Shown here: piece by piece, positions 23,895 to 37,779 of the stretch
Position numbering within the stretch: the stretch's first letter is position 1
Layout: each line of letters starts with the position of its first letter
Origin: Acanthopleura granulata
Taxonomy: Eukaryota; Mollusca; Polyplacophora; Chitonida; Chitonidae
Assembly (NCBI GenBank): GCA_016165875.1
Contig: JABBOT010000004.1
Span: 17,113,672 to 17,177,671, forward strand
Reading direction: 5' to 3'
DNA length: 64,000 nt
The notes under the pieces: model-generated
The model's input: the letters and a program-made list of their open reading frames with translations, nothing else
The model's database searches: none
Told to the model about the DNA's origin: nothing
Program-made: the position numbers and the translations under genes

Positions 23895-24109
23895 ATAACG
23901 ATACATACAGGAACAATTTCTATTCACCAGAAGGTTTATTATACGTATTTACAGAGATTAAGCCTACCAGTCCGGACTCCTTGTACCAACCTGCACCAAC
24001 CTGTTATTTAATAACGATACATACAGGAACAATTTCTATTCACCAGAAGGTTTATTATACGTATTTACAGAGATTAAGCCCACCAGTCCGGACTCCTTGT
24101 ACCAACCTA
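23895..24109. repeat. 116-bp tandem duplication
   Basis: ATAACGATACATACAGGAAC starts at 23895 and again at 24011. About 95 bases match with a single change (GCCTACC versus GCCCACC), so the duplication is recent. The first copy ends with an extra CCAACCTGTTATTTA-type stretch before the second begins. Confidence 0.92.
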
Positions 24110-24221
24110 CACAGCTTGTACGAAAATATACACTAGTAACTGAAACATATTCATTAAGAATAGTTCGTCACTTTTGTTAGCTCTGTCAGCTGCCGTTTCA
24201 CCTTTCAAACTACTGGAGAAA

Positions 24222-24295
24222 TGAATTAATGAGTATGGCTTAACGCCATTTCGGCAATATTCCAGCCATACCGTGGTTGCTGAGATATGAAACAA
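24222..24295. repeat. Fragment of a related dispersed repeat
   Basis: It contains GAGTATGGCTTAACGCCATT, then TCGGCAATATTCCAGCCATA and CCGTGGTTGCTGAGATATG. The layout (T/G-A-x-G-C-C ... CAATATTCCAGC) is like another repeat tail I associate with gastropods from memory. Only one copy is seen here. Confidence 0.3.
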
Positions 24296-24503
24296 AGAGA
24301 TGAATGAAACAAAGAGATGAAGGAAAAAATTAAATGAACTTCAGACCGTAGATACACAAAAATTCTTTTCTTTTTCATCACAGGGTTTTTTGTCAGCTGA
24401 TTTTTTCATTTCATCAAAGAGTTGGTTAAATCACACTAGCTTTGTATGCATGTAGACTTAGGTTTAATTTGGTACTCAACAATTTTATTCCTTCTTGTGG
24501 CAG

Positions 24504-24654
24504 GGTCCACGGCGCTGAGTGCTGCCGTCACTGACACATCATGCCGAAGACACCAGACAAGACACCGCACCCAAACACATTATACAGGAACCAGGCCGAA
24601 TAGTCCTGTTTCCTTACTTTAACCTCCCACTGCTGAGCGCCAAGCGAGGCAGCA
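24504..24654 (+). ncRNA. Candidate non-coding spliced exon
   Basis: A 151-bp patch, richer in G and C than its surroundings, bounded by an acceptor with a pyrimidine-rich lead (CCTTCTTGTGGCAG ending 24503) and a donor GCA|GTAAGT at 24655. There is no long open frame in it. It could be a leader exon of gene 2, an exon of a long non-coding RNA, or chance. Confidence 0.25.
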
Positions 24655-26304
24655 GTAAGTACCATTTTTAAAGTCTTTGGTATAACAATATAATATAATG
24701 TGACGGAAAGCGCGACATTTACAGGTCAAGATACGATCAGCTCCGCTGCTAAATATATCTGCTTGACATTTCTGAGCATAAATCTGTCCTAATTTTTTTC
24801 TTTGTCTGCTTTCTTTAGTTTTTTAGTGGTTTGTGTTGTTTGTGTTTGTGTTGAATGGTTTGACATCTGGTACACGAATGTTAGTTTCTACGCCAAGATG
24901 CAAGGCATTTTTGTTATAATTTGTATAATTTGCTCCTGAGTTAAATTGGAGGTACTAAATATTCAAGTTTAGAGGATAACTTGCTATGATTCTGGGGAGG
25001 ATTGTAACATGATCGTCCGTAGGAATACAAATCTGGATGATGGAGGATTTGCCAAACAATGAATCCGCCTTGTGTTGTTTTACAAGATTTCTTTATCTAC
25101 TAGTTAAGGATACGCGCACAAGGGTATTTTAGAAATCTTTCCCAGCATTTCTTTATCCGTAATGATCACTTCACAGATCTCGGGTGTAAAACCTTGAACT
25201 ATGGTTCACATTCTGGTCTAGTCATGGTCATATGCATCAGAAACACTGCAATGTATTGCATCCAGCCCCGTCAATTTATGTGAGTCAAGACTGAAGCCGT
25301 GTATTCAAGCAGTTTGCAGCACATAAGGCAGTATCACCTAGACGTACAGGTAAAAGGCGCATCGCAGACTCCTCGTTGATGCTCAGTTATTAAGTGTGTA
25401 GACTTTCATGACAGGTGCACTCGGCACGGGTAATCAAAGCTCTGTCCAAAACGTGTCTTCCCACTGACTAATTACAGCCTTAATACTGATTCCGACGGAG
25501 AATCCCAAATGAGCAATATGTCATGTTCGCCGACATCGATGAAATCCCCACGTGTATATGGATGGAAGACCAACTGCAGTATATCTTCAAAGCTGTGTTT
25601 ACATCTCCACCTTCTGCCAGGACTGTCAGCGATGTGACACACGTGTTCGCAGTCCATCATGTAGCTTGAAGCGTCCACTATACAATGGTCGACTTTGATG
25701 GTTTAATTCACATAATATGGAGGAGGGTGCGGCATGCAGTATCTCAAAACCTCTTTTACCATGCCACGTTTTTTTGAGTCATTTGGACATTCATGTCTAC
25801 CCTATGTTATAATCGAGTTGATTATGTTTCCTGTACTCTTTAAAATTTCCAACAATTGGCAGACTTCGCCAAATGTCCAATAACACTCCATGATTTAAGC
25901 AATTTTAATGGAAAGATTACATGGATCGGACGATATTGAAAAGAGTAATTTTTACGTGAAGAACAACGTAAATATGGATGAATTATAAATAGTAAAACAA
26001 TATTTAGAAATTTTACGTTATCTCGTGAAGTTCAAGCGGTACGCGTAGCTTTATGTTGCGCAGCCCCAAGAACACCACAGGAAACTAATGCCTCAGGCAC
26101 CTCAGAGAGGCTATGCATTTTTGAATCACTGATGATGTGTTCAACATATCCTCATAAACAGAATGTCTTTAGACGCCAAAAGGAAATGGAAGATATTTCA
26201 CTTTCTGATAAGATTAACAGAATAATATCACCCACAACATGTTTTGGCTGGGAAATAGTTCCATGCCGCCTATACAGGCTCCTGAACATACTAGGCCATT
26301 AACG

Positions 26305-26470
26305 CTGTTAAATTACAGTTAACATCACTGTACTTTTTAACTATAATTGGGCTGACACCATGCTGCTAGAGAAGTGTATATGTTGTTTTTCACATGTGAT
26401 CATTTCCAATTATCACACTGTCGGCGTTGCTCTGCTTGTACTACCTGTACTCTCTTTCATATTGTATATT
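26305..26470. repeat. Dispersed repeat R1, copy 5
   Basis: It contains the left part (AATTACAGTTAACATCACTG, GACACCATGCTGCTAGAGAA) and the right part (ATTATCACACTGTCGGCGTT, CTCTTTCATATT), with the middle deleted. Confidence 0.55.
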
Positions 26471-26554
26471 TCCTGCATGAACGGTGGAATTCATCTGGTG
26501 CGCTAATCTTCACCGATGCCTGCATTGTTTTCGCATGATTCCTTTCATTAAATG

Positions 26555-26775
26555 TGATAAAATAATGAAGTTGCAATTATCATCACTGCATTTTTAATCT
26601 AATTCTGACGACTCCATGATGCTAAGGGAGTGTAAGTTTACCCTTTAAACATTTCCATGAACAGAATAAAACGCTAACTGAGGTAAACTGACAAGAGGCC
26701 GGATTTCACAAGACCATTAACGTGTGACCACGTGTCAACTGTCATAATGTCGTCTCTTTTGGTCTTTTAAACAAT
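26555..26775. repeat. Dispersed repeat R1, copy 6, nearly full length
   Basis: The left part TTGCAATTATCATCACTGCA and CTCCATGATGCTAAGGGAGT leads into ACATTTCCATGAACAGAATA, GCTAACTGAGGTAAACTGAC, AAGAGGCCGGATTTCACAAG and ATTAACGTGTGACC. At about 220 bp this copy and 60748-60965 suggest the full length of R1. Confidence 0.65.
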
Positions 26776-27361
26776 TCTAGAACGTCTAATCAATTGCAAG
26801 TATTATCAGTGGCTTAAGCCATGGTGTTAGGGATCTTTTGAGTTGTTACTTTTTAACCATAATATCTACATTTGTGGACAAAGCTTCTATTGATATTGAT
26901 ACTGTCAAGTTCTCGTAGACGGACTTAACACGACAACAACTACCGTTTCATCAAAGTATTCTGTTACGACATACATTCTGAAGCATATATTTAAATGCTA
27001 AGGAAAGTATCCAAATGACAGTTCAAGCCGTGAGCCAGTAAATTAACATGTAGGGACAAATTGCCACGGGTCAGTTTCATTTATAGAATTAGCATAAGAG
27101 TGCATATAAATTTAATGGAGGATAATTACCTGAAAATAGAAGAGGTGAACACATTCCAAGGATTTTAACATTGAAAAATGTCCATGTTTGAATGAAACCA
27201 AAAACCAAATTTTTGTGATAGTACAGAAATTTAGACACTAAAAATTGCGGACTCGTTGGAATATTAAAAAGAGTGAGCATTGTGAATTGACAGTATTTGA
27301 TACTCAAAACGAACCGGGTATAGAAGGATCAAATAAAGGTATATAAATCTTCAGATTCGTG

Positions 27362-27455
27362 CAACAATTTCACCTGTTATACGTGTGATTATTTGCAACC
27401 TATCACAGTGTGGCCAATGCTCCCGTTTTATTCTCTATGCTGTAGCCTTTTATAT
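27362..27455. repeat. Dispersed repeat R1, copy 7, right half
   Basis: It contains ATACGTGTGATTATTTGCAA, CCTATCACAGTGTGGCCAAT and CTATGCTGTAGCCTTTTATA, matching the right half of R1. Confidence 0.6.
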
Positions 27456-29354
27456 TTAGCTTTCTTCTGAGCAAAATGTACCCAATATGAGAAAGAGTGA
27501 TTTTGACTGGCTAAAGAAACAAAAAGCTATAAAAAAAGCTAAAAGTCACTCGAGACAATGATTCAACCCCGAATATTATACAAGAAGGAGCTTAATTAAT
27601 ACCAAAATAAAATGAGTAGGGCTTAAAGATGTTGAAGATTCAACCACTGGGTTTGTTGTATGTAAGCTACCTTTGAACTCTTTAAATTCGGCCCGTTGGC
27701 ATTGCGCGGTTGAAAACGTGTCTTCTAACTGGGTGTTCGGGGGGTTCGCATTTACGTATCCGCTCCATTCTCGCTCACTGATACCGCCTGCGATAAGAGG
27801 ACCCGAGCTTCAGGTATAGTGCCAGCCAGGATGATATCAGGAGAGGGTTGGACATGATAGCAAGATTTTTACATTATCCGAAATGAGGCCCTATTACCGC
27901 TTGGTGGTGATACACTAGTGAAACCTACCCGCTCTGGTTTCAAGATAAGTTTTTATTATTCTGAGAGCCGCTAATTGCGACGCACTTAGGGAACCACGTG
28001 TAAAGGCTCCCTATACACACAGCAAACTATATCTTTCAGCCTATCGCAGCCGTAGGGTCTGCCTTTCATTTATCTGTAGGTGCATTCCAAATATTCCGTG
28101 TTAGGCAAACATGGCTAGAATTCATCAACAATCAGTTTTGGATGTGTGCCAGTAGGATAGAAATAACGTGGGACCGATAATAAAAAGCCATTTTACATCG
28201 TGCCTCTCTTTTTGTATAGTTTACACTGACAAGTTGTGGCAACAGATATGGATACACTTTGGGCAAGAAAACGATAGAAGCGACCCTTATACACAACACC
28301 ATTGGGAGTGTCCGGTTATAAGTAGGTCATTTCATGAGTAAAGTTTATCTAGTAAACCCTCCTGGTATTTTCTTTTATATCCGAAGTGTTGCATGTTTGC
28401 TTACACATACTAAAAATATTGTGAGGTTGACGCCTTTGTGTAAAGACTTGCATATTGCCTTTTAGTAAAGTCATTAAATATACATGTACCTGTTCCGTTA
28501 CAGGTGAACAATGTCGACTTGCTTTTACGCCATTTGTGGGCATCAGGTCACTAACTGCCAAAGAATTGAGTGTTTTCATAATGTTTTCCTGTCTACGATT
28601 GTAGAAAAATGCATATATATGTTTTCATAAATATGGTCAATAAAATAAGCTAATAAAAGGTCTGAATTCTCTGCAGATAAGCGACTTGCGTTAAGTTGAG
28701 CTGAGATTGGGTACTGACAGATGGCTTCATCGTAGGGCAAGTTATTCTCTTTAATTTTGGGGGTAATATTTTGACCGTAAGGCACAAAGAGTTAGTTTCA
28801 TATAATTTTCATAAATAGAGTTATTTCCCTTTACGTATGAAACAATAATATTTATTGCAATTTACATTTTCTCCTTTAAAACTTATCGACTGACCGATAT
28901 CGATTTTGAAAGGCGAGTTTGCTTAACGTGTTCAGTCTGTCATGACCAAAGTTTATTATACTTGCTCAGTGACACACGAAACCCACGGCTACTCTATCAA
29001 GATGGCTTGTTGACATGGACCTCCCTTAATAAAAGTTATACTTTCGATGACATGTACAAAAACTTCACAAGCTGCACTTAATATCCCGTTTCCAACAGTT
29101 TGTGATTAAGGCGTTGTCCATAGTGGTTTATAAAGTCTATATCCAACCAAAAATAAATATATTCCATCTATGCCTTTATCAGTAGGTATAAGTGTTACTT
29201 GCATCACATTTTAATACAGTGTAAAGAGAACAGTCGTACATCTTAAACTGAAAAAACGTTTAAAACTTCAGTTTTATATGTGATGCCGTACGCAATAACT
29301 GCAAATTTACACATGAACCAAAAAGCAGCATCGGTATCCCGTAATTGTATCAAT

Positions 29355-29435
29355 ATAAAGATTACAGCCTAAGGACTAGAATGTGAAAATCAGAGAAGCG
29401 ACGAAAGCATAATAGTTGGCATATGGTCAGGTATA
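29355..29435. repeat. Dispersed repeat R1, inverted copy
   Basis: The reverse complement matches the right half of R1: + strand CAGAGAAGCGACGAAAGCAT followed by AATAGTTGGCATATGGTCA. Confidence 0.48.
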
Positions 29436-29738
29436 GGGAATTATTAATATGGAAATAATATTTTATGCCACTAGTTTAGACCAAGAAGTTGATAGGTGGA
29501 TTAGTTTCTCTTATTTTAAAGATATTTAACGTAATCTTAACGCATTGAAACAAATTCATATTCTGTAACATTTAAGATTATTTCCTCCTTTACGTCCCAT
29601 TAGCAGGTGCGAAGGACAATGATTCCTATAAATCTTAACGCCCCCTGTCACAGCGTTGGTCATAATAAATCAAACGATGCATAATCTCTGTGCGCCTGTT
29701 GGAATCTTCATAGTACAAGATTTGATGTATTTATTTCT

Positions 29739-29930
29739 TTGATTGATTGGTGTTTTCGTCGTACTCAAGAATATTTCACTCATGCAGAGCCCAGAAGCGA
29801 CCTTCCCAGGTAGGCCTACGGCCAGACCCGAAAGCAGTCAGAGTTTGACTTGAACGTACAGCTACGACATTTTTGAGCTGTTCCTGGGTCATTGTACTGT
29901 GCTAGCACGTTATCCTCTGGGTCTCAGAGA
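29739..29930 (-). mobile_element. tRNA-derived SINE, minus strand
   Basis: Read on the minus strand, a tRNA-like head comes first: A-box-like TAGCACAGTAC (29904-29894) and B-box-like GTTCAAGTC (29855-29847), 38 bases apart, as in pol III promoters. The body then runs to the other end, whose + strand reads TTGATTGATTGGTGTTTTCG, CGTACTCAAGAATATTTCAC. I recall this tail as widespread in mollusc and other lophotrochozoan genomes, from memory only. The copy is diverged and shows no clear target-site duplication. Confidence 0.62.
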
Positions 29931-32900
29931 ATACGTGCACGATATCAATATCGATTACATTCTCTTGGCTCGAACAGTCCCTGCATCTTTCCATCTTCAA
30001 TGAAAACTGTTAACTGTATTTACTTTTTATACTTTCTTAGTGCTTCGGCGTTTGTGTTCAATGTTATTCTGGAAACTGGTCTTGCGTTATTGACCCTGAG
30101 TGTCCAATATGGCTGACGGGTGATATACAAATGTGTGGCTTGATTGAAGACTCTAGAAACGATTGACTTGATATATTACTTTCATTCGTTCCTGTTGAGA
30201 TTTATTTCGCCTTGTTCACGCGTTTCAATTGTTTACATAAAGGGGGGGATCGGATTTTTAAAAATTGGGTTGTATCAATACGACTTCCACTTCCCATTAT
30301 TATAAAATCAATATTTATCGTTGCGATACACAGAATAATACGAAATATCCACAATAATACTTGAAAGAATGTAACCTTCAGCTATAGACGGTGTTCCGGT
30401 ACATTTAACATATATGATTAAGATTGAAATCATGCAGCAATGAATCAATACTGAAGCTAACTCAGCCGCCATAATGTTTAACCGCAGGCACCTTTATCGC
30501 TGACGTGACAAGTTATATGGGTAATAGCTTAACGGGCTTCTCAATTATTCAAACACTGTTTTTGCCGTTGTACGTATTACGTCATCGGCAGTTTTCTGGC
30601 TTGTATCAAGACTTCTATACAGGATAGTCTTTTGATGTCTTGACTGGAATAAGTAAAATCTTTGCTATTTTTGATGTACACATTTATTTTTACTAATTTT
30701 TCCCCATTTCCATTCAAAAACTTATATTGAGAAGACTGCTCAAAGGTGGAACTTACTCGTCGTAATGGAGAATAAAAATATAATTACGAAAATTACTATA
30801 GCTGTAGACCTGACAACAATTATAAGAAATGTAAAGCTGAACTTCTTGTGCTTCACCCATTTCGCTACATATTTGTTTCTGTATGTCCAGTAAATCTGCT
30901 CAGGAAAGCCTAAAACACATTCAGCATGTTTTCTCCGAACGTCTCATAAAAATGGTAATTTATGAATATTCTTGGTTATGATAAACAGTAGCAGCGGGGT
31001 GATCATGACAAACAGTTTTTCTTGATGTTTACGGAAGACTTCTAGTCTCGGGGTCGGTGAACTATTGTAAACAAGACATTGGTAAACTTTATCAGAGACA
31101 CGATGGATGCCCGCTCAGTTTATTTACTCAGGGGCACAACATAGTTCTTAGAGTCACATATGGGCTGGAATGCCGGTCAAAATGCATGTTGCCCAGATAA
31201 TATGAACAGAGAGTGACCTTTAGCTTAGATCGGCTGAGGAGCTCCGACTGATTTGAGAGAACCTTGAAGAAACCGAAGACAAGAATTGTACATGAACGAC
31301 ATCGAGATGGCTTCGTGTTTACAGTTCATAACTCAGAATCACAGCGTACACACTAACGCCGCATATGGTACTCAACTTTTTTCGACAGACTGCATCGACT
31401 CACGGCATATTAACCTGGATTATACCTGCACCACTGCAAAACAGAGTGAAGTGAAAATTAATTGATGGCGAATGCTTTACCTCATTAGCGACAATGGTAT
31501 TATGACAAGCCATTTGGTAACACAAGCATCGCCTGAATAACCTTAATGCAATGGTGTGTTCTATTATCTCCGATTGAGTATTATCTATAATCTGTATAAG
31601 TATGGTACATAACCTCCTATTTTCAAGTTAAATCTTCCCTTCATTAGGTTGCTATCAAACTCAGAAAAAGAAAAGAAAACGTTCGCCAAGATGCCCACCT
31701 GTGCTAATGTAACGTTATCCTTGTTGTTTTGGGCATCAAAGCTCGCATGTCAAAATGTCACATTTTCAGAATATCTGTCAGCAGCTGTTTGTGGCCTGTA
31801 CATTTTGTGGCCTGTTCAGTGGCACGGCGAATAATTCTCTAGATGCTTTCCCCTCTGCTGTAATGATTGACAAGGCATTCTGCTGTACCCGACAATGGTG
31901 CGAATAGCCCTCTGCTCAGTAGTCGCTTCTAATCGACTGTACACGTCATAAAGCCCACAGACATGCTGCTACTGTTATATAATGAAGAACTGCCCTGAAA
32001 AGAAACTTAGGGTTTGACATGACATGAAGAGATAATATAAGGAAACAATTCGTGGCAGTCACAACCCCTCTGGTCAGTTAGGTCTGAAAACGAGGAAATA
32101 CACTGGTAAAGGGCCTGCATTTTCTGGCATCGATTTATTATCGGTGGAAAACATGTCCATTTATTTATAGCACTCCGGGCGCCAAGGTTAGACATGATAT
32201 GATGAATTCAATAACAGCTTCTGAAATGGCGAGGATAATCTCACTTTGGCACTCGATTAATTTTGAGTGTACATAGTAACCGCAAAATGCCAGTGTTTTT
32301 TGTCAGTGGCCTCTCGTCAATGTGAGCGATGGTAATGTTGTTTATGATACATCAACATGTAACGGCCGGATCATGTGCTCTCCGGTTGTTTACAGTTAAT
32401 GTCTACGCTTGTTGGTAATTCAGTCTCTCCAGTGCCTAGCCAGATCCATTTCTAATCTCCTATATGCTTCAATACGGCTACAAATAATTCCTAGAGGTGA
32501 TCACGTCTGTGTCAACACAAGTGCTGCAACTTCCTGCCATCCATTAAACAAAGCAAAACACTGCGTTGTTAGGCTTCAGTAAAGTGGCTGTAGAATGCAA
32601 GAAGCTCCTACTCATATCATCAGTTCGCGAGGTAATCAAGCTGTGTGAAGTTAATTTTCAGTAAACCCTTAACCATTGGGAAATGGGTGAGGAATTATAA
32701 TACGACAACCTCTGGTCAGGGTATTTTTACAACCATGCTTCAGGATGTCTCGTGTGGAGTAGAGAAGAATAAGATACTTATTTTTCTGGCTCGTGTGATA
32801 AAGAAGAATACAACATTTTAAGCCCGCATATCTTTATTGTAACTTGTAACACGTATGAGTTATTGGCCCTTTGGGCAACTGAACTGTTGAACTCCAGAAT

Positions 32901-35900
32901 TTGTTGACGCGTCACAATACCTAGGATGTATATAATGAAATGAAATGACCATGTTCCGAGCTTTATTACGACATTTACCGATCTGTATCGTTACATTTAT
33001 TAACTTGGAACTCGGTAGCTTTACTTTGCAGTTCCGAAAGGGTCAGAGATATAAGGCATAAAACTGGTTTCCATTAAGCCTGAAATAAACTGAACTGATA
33101 TACCGTTGTCCGTAAATAATGACTATTGGTTAAAAATTAAAAAAAAGATTTAAACACCGCCCAATCAAATTACCCGATTTTCAAGACTCCACTATACTCT
33201 TACCAATATTTTAAGGGCCCTTTAAGGTGGGTGATAAGGCGAGCGCGTCGCATAGTAATGAAATCCATGTACGATAAGACATGAACACTTTTTGCCAATT
33301 TACATTTTCTAGACGTTATCGAGTCGACCTACATAACAACAAAATGAAGTGTTTCAAAATTAATAGCTGTGTAATTCAAATGCGTCATTTACACATTACG
33401 TTAATTTTTTCGTTATTTCCCAACAATAAAGTGATCATAATTCAGAATTGCTTCAGGCAACTCAGGTTGACGAATTAAGGACAGCAGAGACTGAAGACTA
33501 TAGAATACAAGAGTACAGAGCTGCATATTCTGATATTTCGGATGGAAAGAATGAAACAGGTCTCACATCTCAGTGAATTAGTACCATTCGCTTCTTTGCG
33601 AATGTCGCCTCGATATTGCTGAGATATTGCCGATGTGCTATTAAGATATAATCATTCATATTTTACGCACATCTGTATATTACACGATTGGCAAACGTGA
33701 GATAAAGTTGGTTTTCTCACAAAGTGGCAATATAACGTTAAAATCACTGAATGAAGAAAAATCAAGCATGTAGTGTTTGATGCTCCTAATGGCACACGGT
33801 TGCATTGTTACATTTGGGAATGTAATGCTGCATGAAAGATTTAAGTGATTATATGCATGAAGACACAATAATTCATCCTTTCTTTTTTGAACTAAATTAA
33901 TGCTACAATCTCGCCTTCCAGTGTGAGGCTTGTCCTTATCGGTAACGTATATCAGGGCGTGAAGAATCCGCTACAGATTCTTATAAGCATAAATGTTCTA
34001 GTCGACTGTGCATGTTATGGGCAACTACGCTTCATAATAAACAGAATTAATCTAAACTCTGATTTAAATGATTGGGATAATTAAGAATATCCTGAAGACT
34101 TTATTATAATTAGTGTGTTTGAAACAATGCGATATCACGGTATCAATGTTGTTGAAATGAACCAGACAAATCTATTACTCCCAAATACAGGATTCATGTT
34201 TTTACTTTATTATATGGCTACTATAAACTCTGAATATCTCAGTGCCGGGTTGGAAAAGAGGGGGCTAGTTTTACTCATTGTGTGTATCGTCGGCGTAGGT
34301 ATTAAATTCCTTGTCAATTCTCATACCATGAATATTAAAGACTCTCAATTTATTATGACAATAGCTGATCGATGCGCACGACCGTAGATCATGTGCCTTA
34401 ATTTATTATGGATGTCATTACATACTGTCGCTGTCCACAGCTGTTTTTAGAGTCGGTAAGGCTACACGTACACACACATTATCTGGTTTTCACGAACAGC
34501 TGACGAAGCCACGGGCGTCTTTGTTGTAGCACATCATTCCCAGTATCTAACTCACCATGCACTACAGTGAACCGCGAATGCACTGTCTTGCATTATACGC
34601 ATGCGAGCTACCCATCTCCGTCGATATAAGGTCCCAGCATTGGATTACAAGCACCCGGTGTTCATAAAGGGTCCTGTTGGGAACTGAGCTGCACAGTGGA
34701 GAGAGGGAACTCGCTTATTTTTAAGGGCAAACGTAACTTATGTTTTACCTCGTTTGTATATAATGACTTGTGCTTACACACCTTCTTCAGTTCATTTTCC
34801 CACACATTAAGGTGCGAGCCACGGAGTGATGCTCAAGTTAAGCACTTTTTTTTCTTTGGCCGGCCTGCCTGCCTTGAGAACGAGACAGTGTTTGAAGTGA
34901 ATCTGTCCAAAGCGGAAATGTCAGTTGTCTTCTAACAACGTATGCTATAAAGTGGCCTTTAACCTCTGTGTGAAAATCCACTGTGTGTTTTGAACTCAAA
35001 TCGAGAGTGAAACTTGTTATAGCGGTATCTAAAGAAAGCACCTATTCTTCCTGAGACTGGCAACTGGTCACACTTTGATACTTGTATTATCGGGAGTAGT
35101 ATTGCAGATAACAGTATTGGAGTGCAGCAATACCCAGCGGCTTACTGGCACAGAGCGAACCTTTGGCCAAGTAAAGGCCACTCTCGCTGTGGTCATCGTA
35201 CAGGATTACACGTGAAAGGTACAACTCCTTCACGCGTGCCCTTTACTTTGTTCATTCGATAGTGCAGCACTCGGAACAGACAGCCGCCTAAGTTTAGCTG
35301 CTACCGACGGTCGGTAAATATTTTAGCATATTTTTCGATAATTGACTTCAAATGTCAGCTCCGGTAAATTACAGTGCGTAGGCCGTGGGGGTGGTGGCAA
35401 GGTATTCCTGAGGATTTGAGTGCTTCTGGGGTAAAATTGTTACAGGCAGTACTAAATATTAGGGGGACACGCTTGTTTACAGGATGGTGAGTTAAGCATG
35501 TCTCTTCCGTTTAATACCCTATGTTGTTGTCCCATTTTTGCTCTTTTGATCGCAAAGCTACGTGATTGGGAAACGCCGGATATTTGATTTGCAAGCAGCC
35601 TAAGATCGATGTGTGTTACAGTGGGAACAGGCCTAAGGTTTCCGTTTTATGTCTTGTCCCACATCCCCCCACAGAACTGGGGCTAATTAGTTACTCCCAA
35701 ATTCACAGAAAAATTATCTAACGAGCCAGGATACAGCAGATTTTCAGTTCAATTAAGATATTCATGCAATTTATTTTAATTCTTAATTTTTTCACCATTT
35801 ACCTGAAGATTACAACAAATTATATTGAAGCCCCTCCATTGCGTCTATGACTTGACCCAACACATTGGCCGCTGTAAATGATTTGAGAAAAGATGAGGTT

Positions 35901-36514
35901 AAACCTTGTGATGGACATAAAACATAATTTTTTGCTTGTAACGAGTTTATGTTCCGTGCAGTTGTTAACATATATACATTTCTCACGAGAACAAGTTTTC
36001 CAGCCGCCAGCCGAGGGGAAAAGATGTCGTCCTTGGATTACAGTAAAAGGAAAGAATAAATTGTAGAAGTATTAATAGTTATGTTCGGCTTTACATCTGT
36101 CATAGTAAATTAGCTGTAAATGCCATTCATATTCCACATCACCCCCCCAACTGGTTCTATGCATGGCTTTGATGTGTAAGGTCTAGCTTTAAGCACCCAA
36201 GAGGACCTCTGATAGACACGTGGGAACAGCTTACAATAAAACAATCTACAGCTTAGAAGTTGTTATCTCGCTGTGATGTGTTCCTGTGCGTATTACATCG
36301 CTGGCAAACATGAAGAGTGCGTGAAATGGTGGGTGGGAGGGGACTGAAGCTAACATTGATGGAAGCCGGTACCAAATGTTACAGAAGAATGTTAGCTTTC
36401 CATTACTGCCGTATTGGAGACTTAATCTTAGAAATGCACATACCTCATGTGCAAAGTTATAGTGTCAAAAAAACTTCGTTAGGTCATGCGATTATTGAGT
36501 GTGCTCTCTATAAC

Positions 36515-36640
36515 AGAAAAAAAACTACAGCTTGGATAGGAAAACCAGAAAAACGATGACATTGCGTGAAAGTTGGCAAATGGTCATTCGGAACCCGTGA
36601 CATCCATCATATTGTCAAATTACCTGAGCTAGGATTTTGT
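36515..36640. repeat. Dispersed repeat R1, inverted copy
   Basis: The + strand reads AAACTACAGCTTGGATAGG, AAAACGATGACATTGCGTGA, TTGGCAAATGGTCATTCGG and, after a gap, AAATTACCTGAGCTAGGATT, which is R1 read backwards. Confidence 0.48.
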
Positions 36641-37779
36641 GAAAGCTATGCGTGTTAAACTTAAACCTCCCCTACCACCTCAACCTTAATTAACTGGCAT
36701 TAGGTGAATTTTGGTGTTAATTACAATGTACCGCCGTGACATAACTTTTTGTGCACTTAATGTTTGTTGCTAAACAGGAAAGTTGTATGAGTTACGTCCT
36801 TTTTCCAAATTTTACATTTGAAACCCTCACTTATTAATTTCAAATTGCATTAAAAGTGAAGCGTACAGAACAATCTTGCCTGCCTGAATGCCAGCCGGGT
36901 ACCGAAGTGACTATACGTTATATTGGTGGATAGACGCACCTGTGACTTGGAGGATGCATGGTCTATTCCCTGCAGCGTAAGAGGGTCTGTACTTCACTAA
37001 AGCGATAAAAGATTTGCAATAACTTTTGCAGATGTAAGTCAAGCAGCAATTACGTCCCACTCTATTAGATCCCTTCCCTTTATTTGTTGAGCTTTCACTA
37101 CATAGATAAAAATATCATATATGTTTGCCTAGCAGCCTCGAAACTCGTTCTTCAAAACTTGTCAAAGTAACGGTAACTGACAAAACTCTTTAACTGTGGG
37201 TGCTCGGAAATGCAGATGGTGGTTCTAGAAACAGCAAGTCTTTGGGACTCCGTCAGGCCCAACAAAAAATGGGTTACTTCTCGTTATTATTTTGTCATCA
37301 AACAAGACAAGCACCATTGGCGTAGAAATGTAAGGCATAATATATTTCAGAGCTCTGTTGTTTGTCGAGAGTGCAAATAGTGTTTGTCATGTTGAAACAG
37401 ACAATAGAAAATGAATGGAGCGTTTCGTCTTTGTATTTCGTATTCTTCCTTTACCATACAAGGCCTTTGATTTGGAGCATAGAACATGTCGTGAACTAGT
37501 CAATGAAAAGCAATTACCAAAGTAATCTTTGCCTCAGACAAAAGAACAAACTTGACTTTGCCTAAAATCGAGTTATCATGTAGAATATGGAACTGGTATT
37601 CCATATGCAGGGCACCTTAAAGCCTGGCCCTTTTCGCATATCAGTGTACATAGAATAATGGCTTTAGAATATGCTTCATTGAACAAGTTTAAAACACGCA
37701 ACATGCTTAAAGAATTAGGGTATAACGCTTTGGGCACATTAGACGATCTGGCCTGAACCGTAAACGATTCGACGAATAC

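Noticed and set aside
31649..31834. 61-codon frame with hydrophobic stretch
   Set aside because: Short, isolated and without supporting signals.
34115..34387. 90-codon frame with a hydrophobic middle
   Set aside because: Composition is that of AT-rich background; no start context, splice sites or family resemblance.
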